From positions 1,426,001 to 1,490,000 of the forward strand of contig JAYJMM010000110.1 in the NCBI GenBank assembly GCA_037349105.1: a DNA stretch of 64,000 nt, given 5' to 3'. A program made the position numbers and the translations under genes. Below are positions 1 to 11,672 of this stretch, in pieces; position 1 is the first letter of the stretch, and every line of letters begins with the position of its first letter. The DNA is from Limnomonas spitsbergensis (Eukaryota; Chlorophyta; Chlorophyceae; Chlamydomonadales). The notes below the pieces were generated by a model. The model searched no databases. It saw only the letters and a list, made by a program, of their open reading frames with translations, and had not been told where the DNA came from.

Positions 1-270
1 TGGCATGCAGAATTTGACGAGCGCCAAAAGCACCCAGTCCTGTTGGAGGAGCTGGAGCGCGTGAGCAGGGAGATGAGATACGACGGGTGTGAAGTAGGGC
101 AAGGACAGCTGGCTGAGGTAGTACTACACGATTGTCAATGTGCACGACATGGTGCTCGTGCACACACCATGGCCTCTCTTTCCTGTCAAAGGCATCAGGA
201 GGTGAAAGAAAATAAACTGAGGAGGTTTCTGAAAGCTGTCATGAGAGGGCGACGGAGGAAATTGCAGTGA
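1..270 (+). CDS. Possible 3' part of a gene entering from the left edge
   Basis: Frame 1 is open from the first base to a stop at 268-270. The first 28 codons have a protein-like, charged helical composition (HAEFDERQKHPVLLEEL, then RVSREMRYDG). A possible 5' splice site (gtgtga) follows near 84, so the true exon may end there and the rest be intron. The tail after about base 180 is strongly basic (KENKLRRFLKAVMRGRRRKL) and could be coding or chance. I recognise no family. It could be the last exon of a plus-strand gene, or an open stretch only. Confidence 0.28.
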   Translation, partial: WHAEFDERQKHPVLLEELERVSREMRYDGCEVGQGQLAEVVLHDCQCARHGARAHTMASLSCQRHQEVKENKLRRFLKAVMRGRRRKLQ

Positions 271-900
271 GCAAAATTCTAAGGCAACAAATTCCAAGGT
301 AACAACTAAAATGCATGGTGCGATTAGAAAGTTCATCAGCAGGTAGTATGTGAGCTCAACCCTGAACTAAACAAAGGGGAACCCTAAACCCCGAGGAGGT
401 CAACATAGGGTCAAGGGTTTACCAGGGCTAAGGTGCTCAACCCTGACCCCCAGCAGGTCAAGGAGGGCATGATGGGGTGTGAGAGTTGAAGCACAGAGTT
501 GGGTGGGTGCCGACTTGCTTTTTCAGCAGGGTCCAGATAGATGTGTGTAGTCGTAGGTCGACAAGCAGCTCAAACACGGTAGCCACGAGTAGCTAGCCGT
601 ATGCAGCTGCGCCATCCACGTACAGGTAGCTGCAGATGTGAGAGAATATACCGCTCTTGCTACCGGCAGCTCCCCGGCTTGCTCGACGATTGCCCATGCC
701 CATCATTTGATACGAGGATGTACGACACCATGTGAGTCATCATTACTCAGAATCATGCTCAAAACGCTTACCTAGGCCATGGTAGGTGTGTGTAGCTTGA
801 ATTGACAGTCTATACGGTCCTATTTTTTCTCACCCGTGTTGAATTGCGACTCATCGGCCACTGCATTGTGCTGCGTTAACGCCATAACGTTAACAGCTGG
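271..900. other. No gene seen; telomere-like degenerate tract
   Basis: No convincing open frame or splice pair was found. About 355-470 is a degenerate run of CCCTAAAC/GGGTTTA-like words (for example aaccctaaaccccga and agggtcaagggttta). This resembles decayed plant-type telomere repeat, and similar tracts occur elsewhere in the window. Confidence 0.4.
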
Positions 901-984
901 TCGTCCAATGTGAACGGGCAATGTTGTTTTGGCCTATCGCTGGCAGTCTGGCACCCACCCACCATCCGGGTGGACCGGGTGGGT

Positions 985-1970
985 GTTTCTCACCATCAAG
1001 ATTGCAGCCACAAAAACGGGCAACCGCAAACAACCAGCAACTACCTGGCCACTGCTATACGGTCCACAATTGCAGCCACAAAATATGCAACCGCAAACAA
1101 CCACCCATCCCCATCATTAAAGCACACGCCTGCTTACCTTTTCCATCGTGCTCGACTGAGAACATATTCTCACCCTCAACAACCCCACCCGTAAGTGTAT
1201 CGGCTATCGCCAGACGTCGATTGATTGATGCACCTTGATTGCTGTCGTGGTGTGGCACGGCGTACGTACTTGTATTCAGTCTCATCGTGCATACCCGATG
1301 CGAGCATCCGCAATTCCGCATATGTGAGCCACCTCTACAGTGCTGAATGAATTAGGCTGCGTCAATTGTACCATTGATGCATTTCGCGTTTTATCCCGGG
1401 AGGAGCGTATCCTCCCATCCCGACTGCAAGAACAATCTTGTCGTGAACCAATTGCATGCTCCATGATGCCGTGATCTGACGTGAGGAGAGTCATGCCTCC
1501 ACCGTTTAAACCATCCCTCGAGCTTGATGCATCCATTGAAGTCCATCGATCCTACGCTCAACTCCGAAAATTCATCACTTCGTCGAAGCTTCCACTCGTC
1601 TCAATCCCCCTCGAAGCAAGCAACAGCATTTATCGACCCGTTGTCCTTCATTCCACTCCATGCACAGCCTGCAAAGCATATGATAATTCATCGATTGCCG
1701 TCTGAAACATTCCCCTTTCTTGATTGTTCCTTTCGCAGAATCTCAACATCCACCCCCTTTTAAGGTGAGCTGAACACCGAATTTGAATGGTGACTTAGTA
1801 CGAGCTCATGGGATCAACTAAGTCTGACTTATGAATCTAGCAGTGGCATATATTTGCCTTGTCGCCACCTGCTCACTCCCTCATTTGGATGATTGGTTTG
1901 CCATCACTGTGACATTTTATACTGATGGCGGAAACTGATCTTTTTCCCACCCATCTCTTCCCCCCGTCAG
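985..1970 (+). promoter_or_regulatory. 5' leader of LHCSR copy 1 with two introns in the UTR
   Basis: This stretch matches the region upstream of LHCSR copy 2 (10680-11672), so it was duplicated with the gene. Shared blocks include gcagccacaaaat, aagcaaccgcaa-like words and a 5' splice site gtaagtgt (donor at 1191; 10832 in the other copy). A short second non-coding exon is seen at 1739-1764 (tctcaacatccaccc), flanked by tttcgcag and gtgagctg; the counterpart is 11203-11234. The following intron ends at ccgtcag directly before the start codon. Conservation of these pieces in both copies is the evidence that they are transcribed leader exons. The promoter itself should lie upstream of about 1100. 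I could not place a TATA box with confidence. Confidence 0.5.
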
Positions 1971-3486
1971 ATGGCCGTCCAGATGATGCGCTCCGCCCAG
2001 AAGGCCACCGCTGCCCGCCCCGTCGCAACCCGCACCTCCAATATTGTCTCCCGCCGCTCCACGGTTGTGTCTGCCAAGACTGGAAACTCCGGACGCCAGA
2101 ACGAGGTTGCTGACTGTGAGTTTTTCTGTACCTGGCATCCGCCGTTAGCATGCTCAATCAATGCCCCAGTAGTAGGTTCCAGTATTATCACATGAAGACT
2201 GTAACAGTGCCGAAGTAGACAGGTTCGTTCAAAGTACTGTCTGTTTCTTACGTACATGTATGGCTGATCATAGTTAGATAGAAACATGACTCGTGCTCTC
2301 ATGCATGTTTTTGCTAATAAAGTTGTCGTCACCTGCCCACGCATGCAGACTTGCTGACTCTGCCCGGCTATGGACCTGAGAGTGGACCTTTTGAGGGCCC
2401 CTGGGACCCCCTGAATCTGGCTGCCGGTACCACTGTGAATGAGGTTCGCCGCTGGAGGGAGAGCGAGCTCACCCACGGACGTGTGGCCATGGTGAGCTAT
2501 TCCCATGCTACACAGCTGTGTTGAGTTTTGTCTGGGAACATGGGAAGTAGCTGTAACAAATTCGATTCGTCCTTGGATTTATCTGCCTGATGATCAACAG
2601 TGGGCAACATTTTGGGAAGAATGGGTACCTGTAAGCATTAAAATCGGCTGTATTTTAAATTCCGAGCTCGATGCCCTCGGCGTAATCAGCTGTAATTAAA
2701 TAGTGCCCCCCCCCTCCCTTCTGCAGCTTGCAGCCCTCGGCTTCATTGTCGGAGAGCAGGTCCAGGACAGCCAGCTGCTGTTCAACTTCGACGGCCAAAT
2801 CAGCGGCCCTGCCATCCTGCACTTCCAGCAGCTCAAGCAGGGATTCTGGGAGCCTCTCCTGATCGCCATCGGTCTGGCTGAGTCCTTCCGCACCAGCCTC
2901 GGCTGGTCCACCCCCCAGGGCTCTGGCTTCAACACACTGAAGGATGATGATGAATACAGCATGGGTGAATTGGGCTTCGACCCCTTGGGCCTGGCACCTG
3001 AGGATACGGATGAGCTGAGGATCCTGAAGACGAAGGAGCTGAACAATGGACGCTTGGCCATGATTGCCATTGCTGGCTTCGTCCTGCAGGTAAATCAGTG
3101 AGCTATGAACTGTGACGCTTATGTAGTTGCCCTTGCCCTGTCTGGCTATAAGTGCCATATCCTGCCACACAAACACCTGGCCATGAGTGTTGTTGCTGCA
3201 TTTGCCCAGCATGTACATCAGTGAGCTATGGATCATGAACATGATGAGGCTGACTGTATTCTGTCCGATGCTTTGTTGCTAAAGGGTCCCATCTCTTACC
3301 TGAGGAGTGACATGATTGTGGTCAGTTCACCATTATTTGTTTCACACTTGACAGGAGGTTGCTGAGCCTGGTGTCGAGATCTTCGAGCATCTCTTCTTCA
3401 ATGCTGGCAAGGAGGTTGCTGTGGAGGTTGATGAGATCGAGAAGGAGCTGGGCCTGCCCGCCACCATCCCTATCCCCAAGCTGTAA
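1971..3486 (+). CDS. LHCSR: LHCSR-type stress-related chlorophyll a/b-binding protein, copy 1
   Basis: Four exons: 1971-2115, 2349-2491, 2727-3089 and 3355-3486. All introns are GT-AG and phases agree, giving 260 residues. Residues 1-48 form a Ser/Arg/Ala-rich chloroplast transit-like leader. The mature part opens with [17 protein letters not shown]. Helix B motif is [16 protein letters not shown], then [14 protein letters not shown], then [22 protein letters not shown], and helix C is [21 protein letters not shown], with the Glu and Asn/His ligands expected for chlorophyll. The C-terminus is [19 protein letters not shown], as in the lumen-facing tail of Chlamydomonas LHCSR. LHCSR proteins sit in the thylakoid membrane and quench excess light energy when the lumen becomes acidic; this copy keeps a strongly acidic C-terminal helix. 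The start ATG follows the splice acceptor directly and matches copy 2. Confidence 0.95.
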
Positions 3487-3644
3487 ATAGCATATGCGCT
3501 TTTGGCTTTTTTTAGCTTACTATTGAGGGTGATGGGGAATATTCGATTATATTACGAGGCCAATACATATCATCCCCTTGTGACAATGCCAAGTATTTCA
3601 AAACTGTGGCCGAGATTAGACTGAAGAATGATGCAAAAATAAAT

Positions 3645-3649
3645 TGTAA
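3645..3649 (+). terminator. TGTAA poly(A) signal of LHCSR copy 1
   Basis: TGTAA lies about 160 bases past the stop in an A-rich context (aaattgtaataaaaaagg). TGTAA is the usual poly(A) element of chlorophyte green algae. The equivalent in copy 2 is at 13472-13476. Confidence 0.6.
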
Positions 3650-4599
3650 TAAAAAAGGCAAATGTATCGGAATAGGAATGAAATTCAAGCTGCAACCATG
3701 GATGAAATGCGATGAGACGAGTTAACCCGATTCATGAGGAGATGACATGAGTCTCATGCATGTTATACCCTATGACACCCACCCACTTCTGCTCACATGA
3801 CAATAATATGTTAGGCAAGTCTGTAGGACAGTTGCTATTATGTACCTAAACCTGTACTGACTCTGTGCCTTGCACCCGCGGTGCCAAGCAGGGCTGCTAC
3901 TCAGCCCCCTCGCCTTCAGCCTCTATACCAGCGACCTATCAGGCACGATCGCAGCCCAGCGCCTGGCAGAAGGTATTGTGCTGGAGGCAGGGCGGCAACT
4001 CAGGTGCCTCAAGTATGCGGATAATCTCTCCCTGCTGTAGCCAGCTGCCCTGCAGAGCTGCAGCAAATGCTAGACGCCTTGCATGAATATGCGGCGGTCA
4101 AACAGCTCCAGTTCATCGTCAGGAAGACCGATTTGGGAGCTTAGCAGCGCAATGCCGACAGCCAACCGATGTCTGTGTGTACGGCTCAGAAAGGACAGTG
4201 TTGAAGCGTGTCCAAGAATTCGAATTATTGGGCAACATTCAGCACGAAAGCGGCAGCATGAGGAAGGTTTAAGGTAGAGAGGCGCCTATGGCTGCCGCAT
4301 TGCATCGTGTACGCCGCATGGCCGCCAGGTGTGTTTTAGGCATCATCTGCTTGCGCGCATCTGGCTAGCGGCTGTGTATGTAGCGCCTGCGGCAAACTAC
4401 GGAGATGTGGTGTGGGCCACCGGTCCCCTCCGGCCGCAACACTGCATCCGGAGCAGGATGCAGTCCAGCCTACATCAGTGCTTGCGCCAGGCTGCGGGGC
4501 TGCGGGGCTGCTGCCTCCGCTGCCAACTTGGGGGTCATGAGGGGGTTGCAGTCCCAGCCGTTACGACAAGACTGGTCCTACGCAGCGGTGGCACTTGCA

Positions 4600-4760
4600 G
4601 CACAGCAACTTCCTTTGTCTTTCTTTTTCAGCCTTTTGTCTGTCCCTTCACTTTATTTCCCACTTTTCCTCCTTTTTCCCTGCCCCCTTGTGTTTGTTTC
4701 GTTCCTTCCTCCCAACCCTTATGTAACGCGCCCACGCGGTCGAGCCTATTTGAGGGCGGC
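4600..4760 (+). mobile_element. Short LINE-tail (SINE-like) insertion nested in LINE copy A
   Basis: A pyrimidine-rich body (ttcccacttttcctcctttt) is followed by a diverged copy of the shared 3' box (cccacgcggtcgagcctatt). The reverse complement of the insertion at 5220-5367 matches it through body and box. It interrupts the LINE reading frame. Confidence 0.5.
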
Positions 4761-5219
4761 CAACATGCAGCTCGCGCTTCGACAGACCACCGGAGGGCGC
4801 ACATGGTGCGGTGAGCTGATGGGGGCGTTGAAGCAGTTGGAGCAGCTGTCCCAAAAGTGTGTGTGGCAGTCTCTGACATGCAGCCGTTCCCCATACCAGA
4901 GGTAGGTGCTACACCTAGTGGACGCAGCCTACAAGCAGGTGCAGCTCAGGCGACTGGCAGAGGAGACCCAGGGACCCCAACACCGAGCACAGGTTTGCGG
5001 CCGCCTACCGCGCTTAGTGCCATTCTACTGCGGGCGCCATGTTGGCGCAAGCTAGGAGCTGCACTAACAATAGGGCGTGTGCTTGTGTGCGCTCAAACTT
5101 ACGGCTGCAGCTCGGTGCGGTTAGCATGGCTGACACGAGAGGATGACGGAGCAGTCAACAACGTGAGACACGCTGCTGCCAGCGGGGTTGGGCAAGGAGA
5201 GATGGCAAGCATGTGGAGG

Positions 5220-5367
5220 ATCAATGACGTTACACCTCTGGGCCCTGCCCAAATAAGGCTCGGCCGCGTGGGCGCCTAACTAAAGAGTTGGGAGGAAAGA
5301 TGGAAAGAAACACAGAAGGGGGCCAGAGAGAAGGGGGCAGGACGAAAGAAAGGGGGGAAAGTGAAAA
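5220..5367 (-). mobile_element. Short LINE-tail (SINE-like) insertion with target-site duplication
   Basis: This minus-strand element begins at its 3' box (5223-5275: gacgttacacctctgggccc and ggctcggccgcgtgggcgcc) and continues into a purine-rich body. The interrupted LINE sequence agcatgtggagg is present on both sides (about 5208-5219 and 5369-5380). Deleting the insert restores colinearity with LINE copy C. A duplication of about 12 bases fits target-primed retroposition. Confidence 0.6.
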
Positions 5368-6054
5368 AGCATGTGGAGGATGGCATGATGCGCTGCATGT
5401 CTGCTTCCATTGCCCCAGCACAAAGAAGACTTAGGAGAGGCTTTGGAGAGAGGTTGGACAGGCCCCCCGAAGGGTGCGACGGACTTTTAACAGTTGTACC
5501 GAGGCATGCTTGGGTGGGAGGCTCTGACTTTTGCTGAGGACGTGGTAGGCATTGTTGAAGCCTAGTTTGTAGTTTTTCTTTGCCATCTTGGGGAATAGGC
5601 TTTTCTTCCCCCATTCTTGTTTCTCTCTCGCTTTCTTGTTGGGGCGGGGATACTTCGGGCTGCCTTTTTCTTTGTTTGGGCAATTGAGTGTTCTCCTCCT
5701 TCTTTCCATTTCTCTCAACTACATTTCTTTTTTCCCAACGGGACAGTTGGGCACCCACGCAGCGGAGCCTTTCTGAGCAGGGACCAGAGGTGTTATGTTT
5801 TTTTCATTGACCTGTCATATACCTTAAATTATTGCTCGCAACAAAAACTGCACAATACACACTCGTGTGTTCTTATTGAACAACGAGCTCCTAGATAAGA
5901 GAGGAGACGGATTGAGAACCAGCGTGTGACTCAATACATGGAAATATTACCCATGTGGCTGCCGGATCGGGGTGAAACATCGAGCAAAACTTGTGATTGC
6001 GCACATGCGATTATTTGCTTAGAGCTAGTTACTAGAGGATCTCAGGTGCTGGAC

Positions 6055-6197
6055 CTGCTTGCCTTTCCGGCCTCTCTTTTTGTTCCTTTATTTTTTGTCT
6101 CCTCTTCCTTTTTAGTTTCTTCTCTCCTCCCATCTGAACACTTGGGCGCCCACTCGGCCGGGCCTTAATGTGCATGGCGCAGAGGTGTAACGTCATT
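6055..6197 (+). mobile_element. Short LINE-tail (SINE-like) element
   Basis: A pyrimidine-rich body (tttccggcctctctttttg) ends in the conserved 3' box (ttgggcgcccactcggccgg, then gcagaggtgtaacgtcattg). It shows the same architecture as the elements at 4600, 5220, 26460 and 42160. Confidence 0.5.
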
Positions 6198-6689
6198 GTA
6201 GCGCCTTCAAAACCACAGTCATGGACCCCCCACATAATCAGTTCCGGATATTGGGGCTGCAGTTTGACAAGGTCAAAGAAGGCAAGGTGAGACAATTCTT
6301 TGGTATTTGCTTCAGCTAAACATCAGCCACAGGCCAACAGCTAATGTAAGCCTGGGGCAGCCCAATCTCTAGACAGATGACTTAAGGGGGTGTGAAAGAC
6401 GCTTGGGGGGAAATCATTTGGGGCCGAAGAACAGGGCCGATGGGAAATAATCAAATATACAACATCAGGACCTCATTCAACCAAGGTAGCGTCTCTAGGC
6501 CTGGCATAGAGATGTTAAGAGCCTTGGTAGATTAGATTTTTACCCAGAAAAAATGCCTGAGTACTCACGTGGATACGCATTTGAGCAGGGCCCGGAAGTG
6601 TCATGTCGTTAATTTAGACAACTACGGTAAGGAAAAACAGGTAAAACGTGAGCCACCATGCGTTTGAGCCCGTAAGGGCCAATGGAAAG

Positions 6690-8540
6690 ACTTCATGACG
6701 TCTGACCTCTGGGCCCTGCTCAAAAGGCTCAGTCACATGTGTCCCCAACTGCCTCTTTGGGGGGAAATTAACTTGGTCCAGAATGGTAAAAACAAGTCAG
6801 ACGAATCTTCAGACCAATTCTCAGACCCTCTAGAATCCAGCCCTCAGAAATTTCGACAACGTCTGCCTCAAAAGCTAGGGTGTCACACCCATCCCTGCTT
6901 CGGTACAACCGGTGAAAGTCTGCAGCACCGTCCGTAGGGCACTTGCCCCCCCCCCTCCCGAAGCTTTTCCTTGCCGCTAGGGCATTGGCAGCAGGCCTGT
7001 AGCGCATCCTCCAAATACTCGCCGCCTCCCTCTGCCCAGCAGTCAGCAGCGTGTGTTCCACAAAAGCCAGGGCCTCCCACCCATGCCTGCCCCAGTACAG
7101 CTGGTGAAAGCCTGTGGCATCCCCCAGAAGACCTGCCCCCCCCACGCTCTTTTACCTTATTCTTGACGGTAGGGCGTTGGCAGCCAGTATGTAGCACGTT
7201 CTCCACATGCTTGCTGTCTCCCCTCGCCCAACATCGCTGGCAGCAGCATTTCGCATGCCGTCGTCCGCCGCGCAATCCTTTTGTGTCGGCTGAGCTGACC
7301 GTCCCGAGTCACAGCCTTGAGTTCTTGCACATGCAAGCACACGCCCTCCTTCTGGTGGTGCAGCTCCAGGCCTGCGCCAGCATGACGCCTGCCAAAGGCT
7401 GAACCCTGACTCGGCATTCGGCAGCAGACCTCTGCTCGGTGGTGGGATCCCTCAGGCCGTTCATATCCAGCAGTGCCTGCGCGTAGGCTGCATCCACTAG
7501 CGCCAGGCCGTCAGTGATGGGAAGCGGCTGCAGGTCCGTCGCTGCCTGACACAGTTTGGGGACTGCTATCCCTTGCTCCAGCTCCTCCAAGGCACCTAGC
7601 AGCTCAGGGCACCAAGAACTCAGTCTCACCGCCATGGCTACCGGCATGGCTGGGGAGCATGTCCACCACCATGGCTGCCGGCATGGCTGGGGGGCATGTC
7701 CACCACCATGGCTGCCAGCATTGCTGGGGGGCATGTCCACCACCATGGCTGTCGGCATGGCTGGGGGGCATGTCCACCACCATGGCTGCTGGCATGGCTG
7801 GGGGCAAATCCACCACCATGGCTGCAGGCATGGCTGGAGGGCATGTCCACCACCATCGCTGCAGGCATGGCTGGAGGGCATGTCCACCGCCATGCCTGCC
7901 ACCGTGGCTGAAGGGCATGTCCACTGCCATGGCTGCAGGCATGGCTGGGCGGTATGTGCACCACCACAGCTGCCGGCACAGCTGAGCGGTATGTCCACTG
8001 CTACTGAAATCTCCGGATCTGCAAAGACATCCTCATGCTCCCCCGGCTGGCGGCATGCGGAGGTAGACTCGCAGCCTGGCACAGGCGCTGAAGCAGGATG
8101 GACTGCATCCAGGTCCTGAGAGAATGCCGCGGCCGGAGGGGACCGGTGGCCCACACCCCATACTTTTAGCTGTCCGTAGGCGCTGTGTAGACAGCCGCCA
8201 ACCAGATGCCCGTAGACAGATGATGCCTAAGGCACACCTTGGCAGCCATGCGGCGAGCGTGTTGCAGCGCTGCAGCCAGAGGCAACCTACCTACCTTGCA
8301 TGGCCTGCCATATGCTGCCGATGTCAAGCTGACTGATACCCAGTAATTGGTATGCCTGGACACGCTTCAGCCTCCAACACAGCCTTAAGTGTGCCATACA
8401 AGCAGACATGGGCTGTCGGCGCTGCGCTGCTAAGCTGGCTGCCAAACGCCGTGATCTCTGTCAACTTGCCGATGTTGACCTGCAGCTGTTTATCCGCTGC
8501 CTATCCATGAAGGTCATCTTGCATGCCTAGCCTGTAGCTC
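6690..8540 (-). mobile_element. Decayed LINE, copy B
   Basis: Read on the minus strand, 8160-8540 matches copy A 4090-4400 (for example gccgcatggc and the HHLSTGIWLAAVYTAPT-like stretch, residues differing). 7300-7620 gives ELLGALEELEQGIAVPKLCQ and LVDAAYAQALLD, matching copy A around 4800-4950. The 3' part (6880-7145) contains two copies of a unit of about 200 bp encoding FHRLYRSRDGCDTLAFEADV-like sequence, which copies A and C carry once. The element ends at the shared 3' box at 6694-6745. No intact open frame remains. A 36-bp minisatellite at 7630-7990 has expanded inside it. Confidence 0.65.
7630..7990. repeat. 36-bp minisatellite inside LINE copy B
   Basis: About ten tandem units of roughly 36 bp contain catgtccaccaccatggctg and ggcatggctgggggg. 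All six frames are open across it, which explains several long low-complexity reading frames of His/Trp/Met-rich sequence. I do not treat these as genes. Confidence 0.85.
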
Positions 8541-8639
8541 TGCCGGGCTGCAGGCTAGGCATGGGCTACAGGCTAGGCAGCCCTGTCGGGCTGCAGGCTA
8601 GGAGGGAGAGGTCACCAGGCTGCAGATGCGTGGAGGGAG

Positions 8640-8875
8640 CAACGCAGCCGTCTCCATGTCCCTGCCACAATGCCCTCTGCTTCTACATCAGCATCCTGCC
8701 AGGCATGATCGCAGACAAGCCTCAGGACAGAGGGCTGAGAGGGCTGAGAGGGCAGCCCTGCCTGATGCCCCTGGTGCAAGGCACAGGTTCAGTAAGTATC
8801 CAAGTTAGTGACGTTGTACCTCTGGGCCGTGCCTGCTCAAAAGGCTCGGCCACAAGGGCATCCGACTGTCTGGTT
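8640..8875 (+). mobile_element. Reverse-transcriptase fragment and LINE 3' box
   Basis: 8660-8710 reads FYISILPGMIADKPQD, which corresponds to the FSLYTSDLSGTIAAQ region of copy A. It is a separate, severely truncated piece in plus orientation. 8808-8870 carries the shared 3' box in minus orientation (gacgttgtacctctgggccg, then caaaaggctcggcca), so at least two insertion events are juxtaposed here. Confidence 0.4.
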
Positions 8876-10680
8876 CGAAACTGAATGGTAGACACGGAAG
8901 AAAAAGAGGAAGCATCCTTACAAGTTTAAGCGTGCCAGTAAGTATCCTAAACAGTTCAGTAAGTATCCCATACCAATGGTACAGTACAGTACAGTAAGTA
9001 TCCCATACCAAAGGATCCTATTAAGCATCACTCGCCTCCCTTCGCTTTTAAGCATCCATCCGGCAAGCCAGCACAGGTCAATCAATTTTGAAACTGTAGA
9101 CCCTAGCGTGTACACCACACCATCCGCACCTTGCACGACATGGCACTGGGACACACCTGCAGGAAATACATGCGCAACAGATTACTTCAGGTTGCTCTGG
9201 CTGCAATTTAGCTATATCACGGCCTACGGCCGCGGGTGCATGGTACAGCGAGCCCTGCTTTTTGAGCCACCCGCAGATCCCGCAGATCCTGATTCAGCCG
9301 TCAAGACGTGCAGATCCAGCCCCATAACACATGCACATGTCAGACTGCATGACCTGTCGTGCAAAACCCCTGCAATGCAGATCTAGATCCCACAGGTCCA
9401 GATTCGCAGGTCCAGATCAACAGATCCAGACCCAGAGATCTCTGACTGCATGTATTGCCATGCGACACTCCTGCATTGCAGATCTAGAGCCCACAGGCAC
9501 AGACCTGTAGATCTCAGACTACATGACCTGCTGAGCACTCGTCGACTTCTGTCATGCCAAATATGGTGCTTAAGAGTTCTGGTAGATAAAAAAGATGGAC
9601 CGCTTGAGGCATCCTTTCGCGCATCTATCTCTCAGGCAAGAGGAAAGGATGGCGGGAGGATTCAGGAAAGGTATGTTGTCTGAGGGAATGGTGTTGGTTT
9701 TTGACCCTGCCAGAGTCATCAGACCATGTCTGGACAGTGCACTGTGCCAGTTTCACCATTTTAAAAGGACGCGTCTATGGTTCCATTATTGCAGTATCCA
9801 AGGTACCATGATACGGCATGATTCGGCATGATACGGGACAGCAGGTTTAGCAGGATTGCACTGCCAAGGTGGCACGATACGGCACGATTGCAAGACATGT
9901 CACAGGCTTACCACCATTATTTTGATTGGACTTGACAAAGTGTGAGCAAAGCTGCCCATCCCTTGAAAACCTGATGCGCCTACCAAGCGGCCTACCATGC
10001 GGCCTACTATGCGGCGTACCATGCATGGGGTTCATTGCAGTAACCTGCTGAGCTAGCCGCATAGTATGGACTGGGATGGAGGACGTGTCACTGAGCCTTC
10101 ATCAGATTATCAGAAAGGTCAATAACAGGATGTAGGGAGCTGTTGGTGGAACTGTGATCCGTCCTGATAGAGTAGAGATTGATGCCATCCGCATTATTGA
10201 GAAATTGCCGGCTGGTGCTGGTGCTGGTGCTGGTGCTGGTGCTGATGCTGATGCTGGTGCTGGTGCTGGTGTTGCCGTGTTGGTGCCCCAATACCGACCG
10301 GTAAGGTGAGCACGGTTATAACTTTCGCGCAGCGAGGCTTACGACACATACTGACGATTGCTAGTACCGGTAATGCACGAAGCGATGCCCAGCTTAATAT
10401 CTGTAAATAGGCGCCAGTTGTAAACAGTTCGGTACGAGGGGAGTGTGTCCATGCGATGGTCCTGTCCGGCAGATCCCACTCTTCCGGACTGACCCGCGGA
10501 AACACTCAGCCAGATCTGCAGATCCAGCCGCGCGACATCGTTCAAAAGCAGGGCTTTTTGGCAAATCAGCAACCGGCCGTGAGTCTGGAGTCCCTCCATA
10601 TCTTCCGTTGGCTTCTCAAGCACTTCATAAAGAGTAACACTTTATCATTTTTAGCCTACCCTACCTTCTCGAGCATCTTT
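8876..10680. other. No gene seen; short repeats only
   Basis: Short duplications are present: gtaagtatcc at about 8790-9010, and cagatccaga-type words at 9270-9500. 10208-10275 is a hexanucleotide microsatellite (ggtgct with some gatgct). 9905-9950 contains ttggacttgacaaagtgtga, also found in the dispersed family at 17400 and 38755. No splice-compatible coding stretch was recognised. Confidence 0.4.
10208..10275. repeat. GGTGCT hexanucleotide microsatellite
   Basis: Eleven or so tandem copies of ggtgct, with two gatgct variants. Confidence 0.9.
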
Positions 10681-11672
10681 CAGCCACAGCTCGGTTGCAG
10701 CCACAACCACCGGTCATGATAGCAGCCACAAAATAAGCAACCGCAAGCAACCACCCGTCGACTGTTTTAATGACCACTCCTCACTCCCAATTGCATCGCA
10801 ACCTTTATTCTCTCCTTCCCAGTCGTCAACAGTAAGTGTAATCGATCGCCAACAGTAATTGCAATCGATCACCGTGTTTGACCCGAACGTCGTGATTCAA
10901 CTCGCGAGTATCTTGCATGGCTGAAACTTGAGCATCTATCAGTTCGCATCATCGTTCATCATACGATCGACACTGATGCATCTCGTAATCTGATGGGCAG
11001 CATGATTGCCTATATCATCCAACAGATGCATCCCTCGTTCTTGACCATTCTTAACATACTGATGCGAAACAGCCACATACACGCACCGTCGATCATTGCT
11101 GAGATTGCCTGAAGCCTATGACCGCCTCTGTACATAGCATCCATTAGTCCTCCAAGAACTCTCTGACGCATCTTCCCTTCTCGATCCTTCTCCATGTTGC
11201 AGGATCTCAACGCCCACCCTCTTACCTTACGAAGGTGAGCCATGCATCGAGCACCCACCCGTAGCATGCATGTGTATGTAGCATGCGGCCACTGACAGTA
11301 ATACGCTCCTTGCCACGAACTTTGAGTTTGTAGAAATAAAGTCCGTCATTTACATGTCGCGACCTTGTGTCACACCATCGCTTGGTTGGAAGAGTGTGTC
11401 TCGCTCTCATACAAACTGCGGACTACCGTTTCATGAATAGTATGGTTAGCAGTGCAGCATACTCAAGTACTCACTGCCGACCCTCTGCACCTCGCCTCCT
11501 CTGCCTTGATTATCGTACACGACGACCGTACCCACCCCTGCCTGATTGTGGCTGTTGATGGTGTTTAGTCGCCTCCTAGTTCCCCGTCAAATGTCCATTT
11601 TGCCATATGACCTGACGCTGAGGTGATTAATGACATATTGCATGCCATGTATGTCCTCCTCCCATCCGGCAG
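10680..11672 (+). promoter_or_regulatory. 5' leader of LHCSR copy 2 with two introns in the UTR
   Basis: Homologous to 985-1970. The first leader exon ends at the donor gtaagtgt at 10832. The second is 11203-11234 (atctcaacgcccacc), flanked by gttgcag and gtgagcca. The last leader intron ends atccggcag immediately before the start codon. The two leaders share short blocks but have diverged in between, suggesting an old duplication. Confidence 0.5.

Larger units (their letters stand above)
3865..5797 (+). mobile_element. Decayed LINE (non-LTR retrotransposon), copy A
   Basis: Broken pieces of a reverse transcriptase can be read on the plus strand. A GAKQG-like block at 3880-3900 is followed, after a frame change, by FSLYTSDLSGTIAAQRLAEG and LKYADNLSLL near 4010-4035, a YADD motif mutated to YADN. 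Later blocks (4300-4560, 4740-5200) match copy B (6690-8540, minus strand) and the last 700 bases match copy C (21010-21735), so the element boundaries are supported by comparison. Frameshifts and stops throughout make it non-functional. It ends in a conserved box around 5748-5797 (gcagggaccagaggtgtt) shared by other copies. Two short relatives appear nested inside it, at about 4600-4760 and 5220-5367. It is truncated at its 5' end inside the polymerase domain. Confidence 0.7.

Noticed and set aside
1967..2506. 179-codon minus-strand frame over LHCSR copy 1
   Set aside because: Antisense shadow spanning exons 1-2 and an intron of a secure plus-strand gene.
7309..8154. 281-codon minus-strand frame rich in His/Trp/Pro
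   Set aside because: Composite of a decayed LINE and an internal 36-bp minisatellite.
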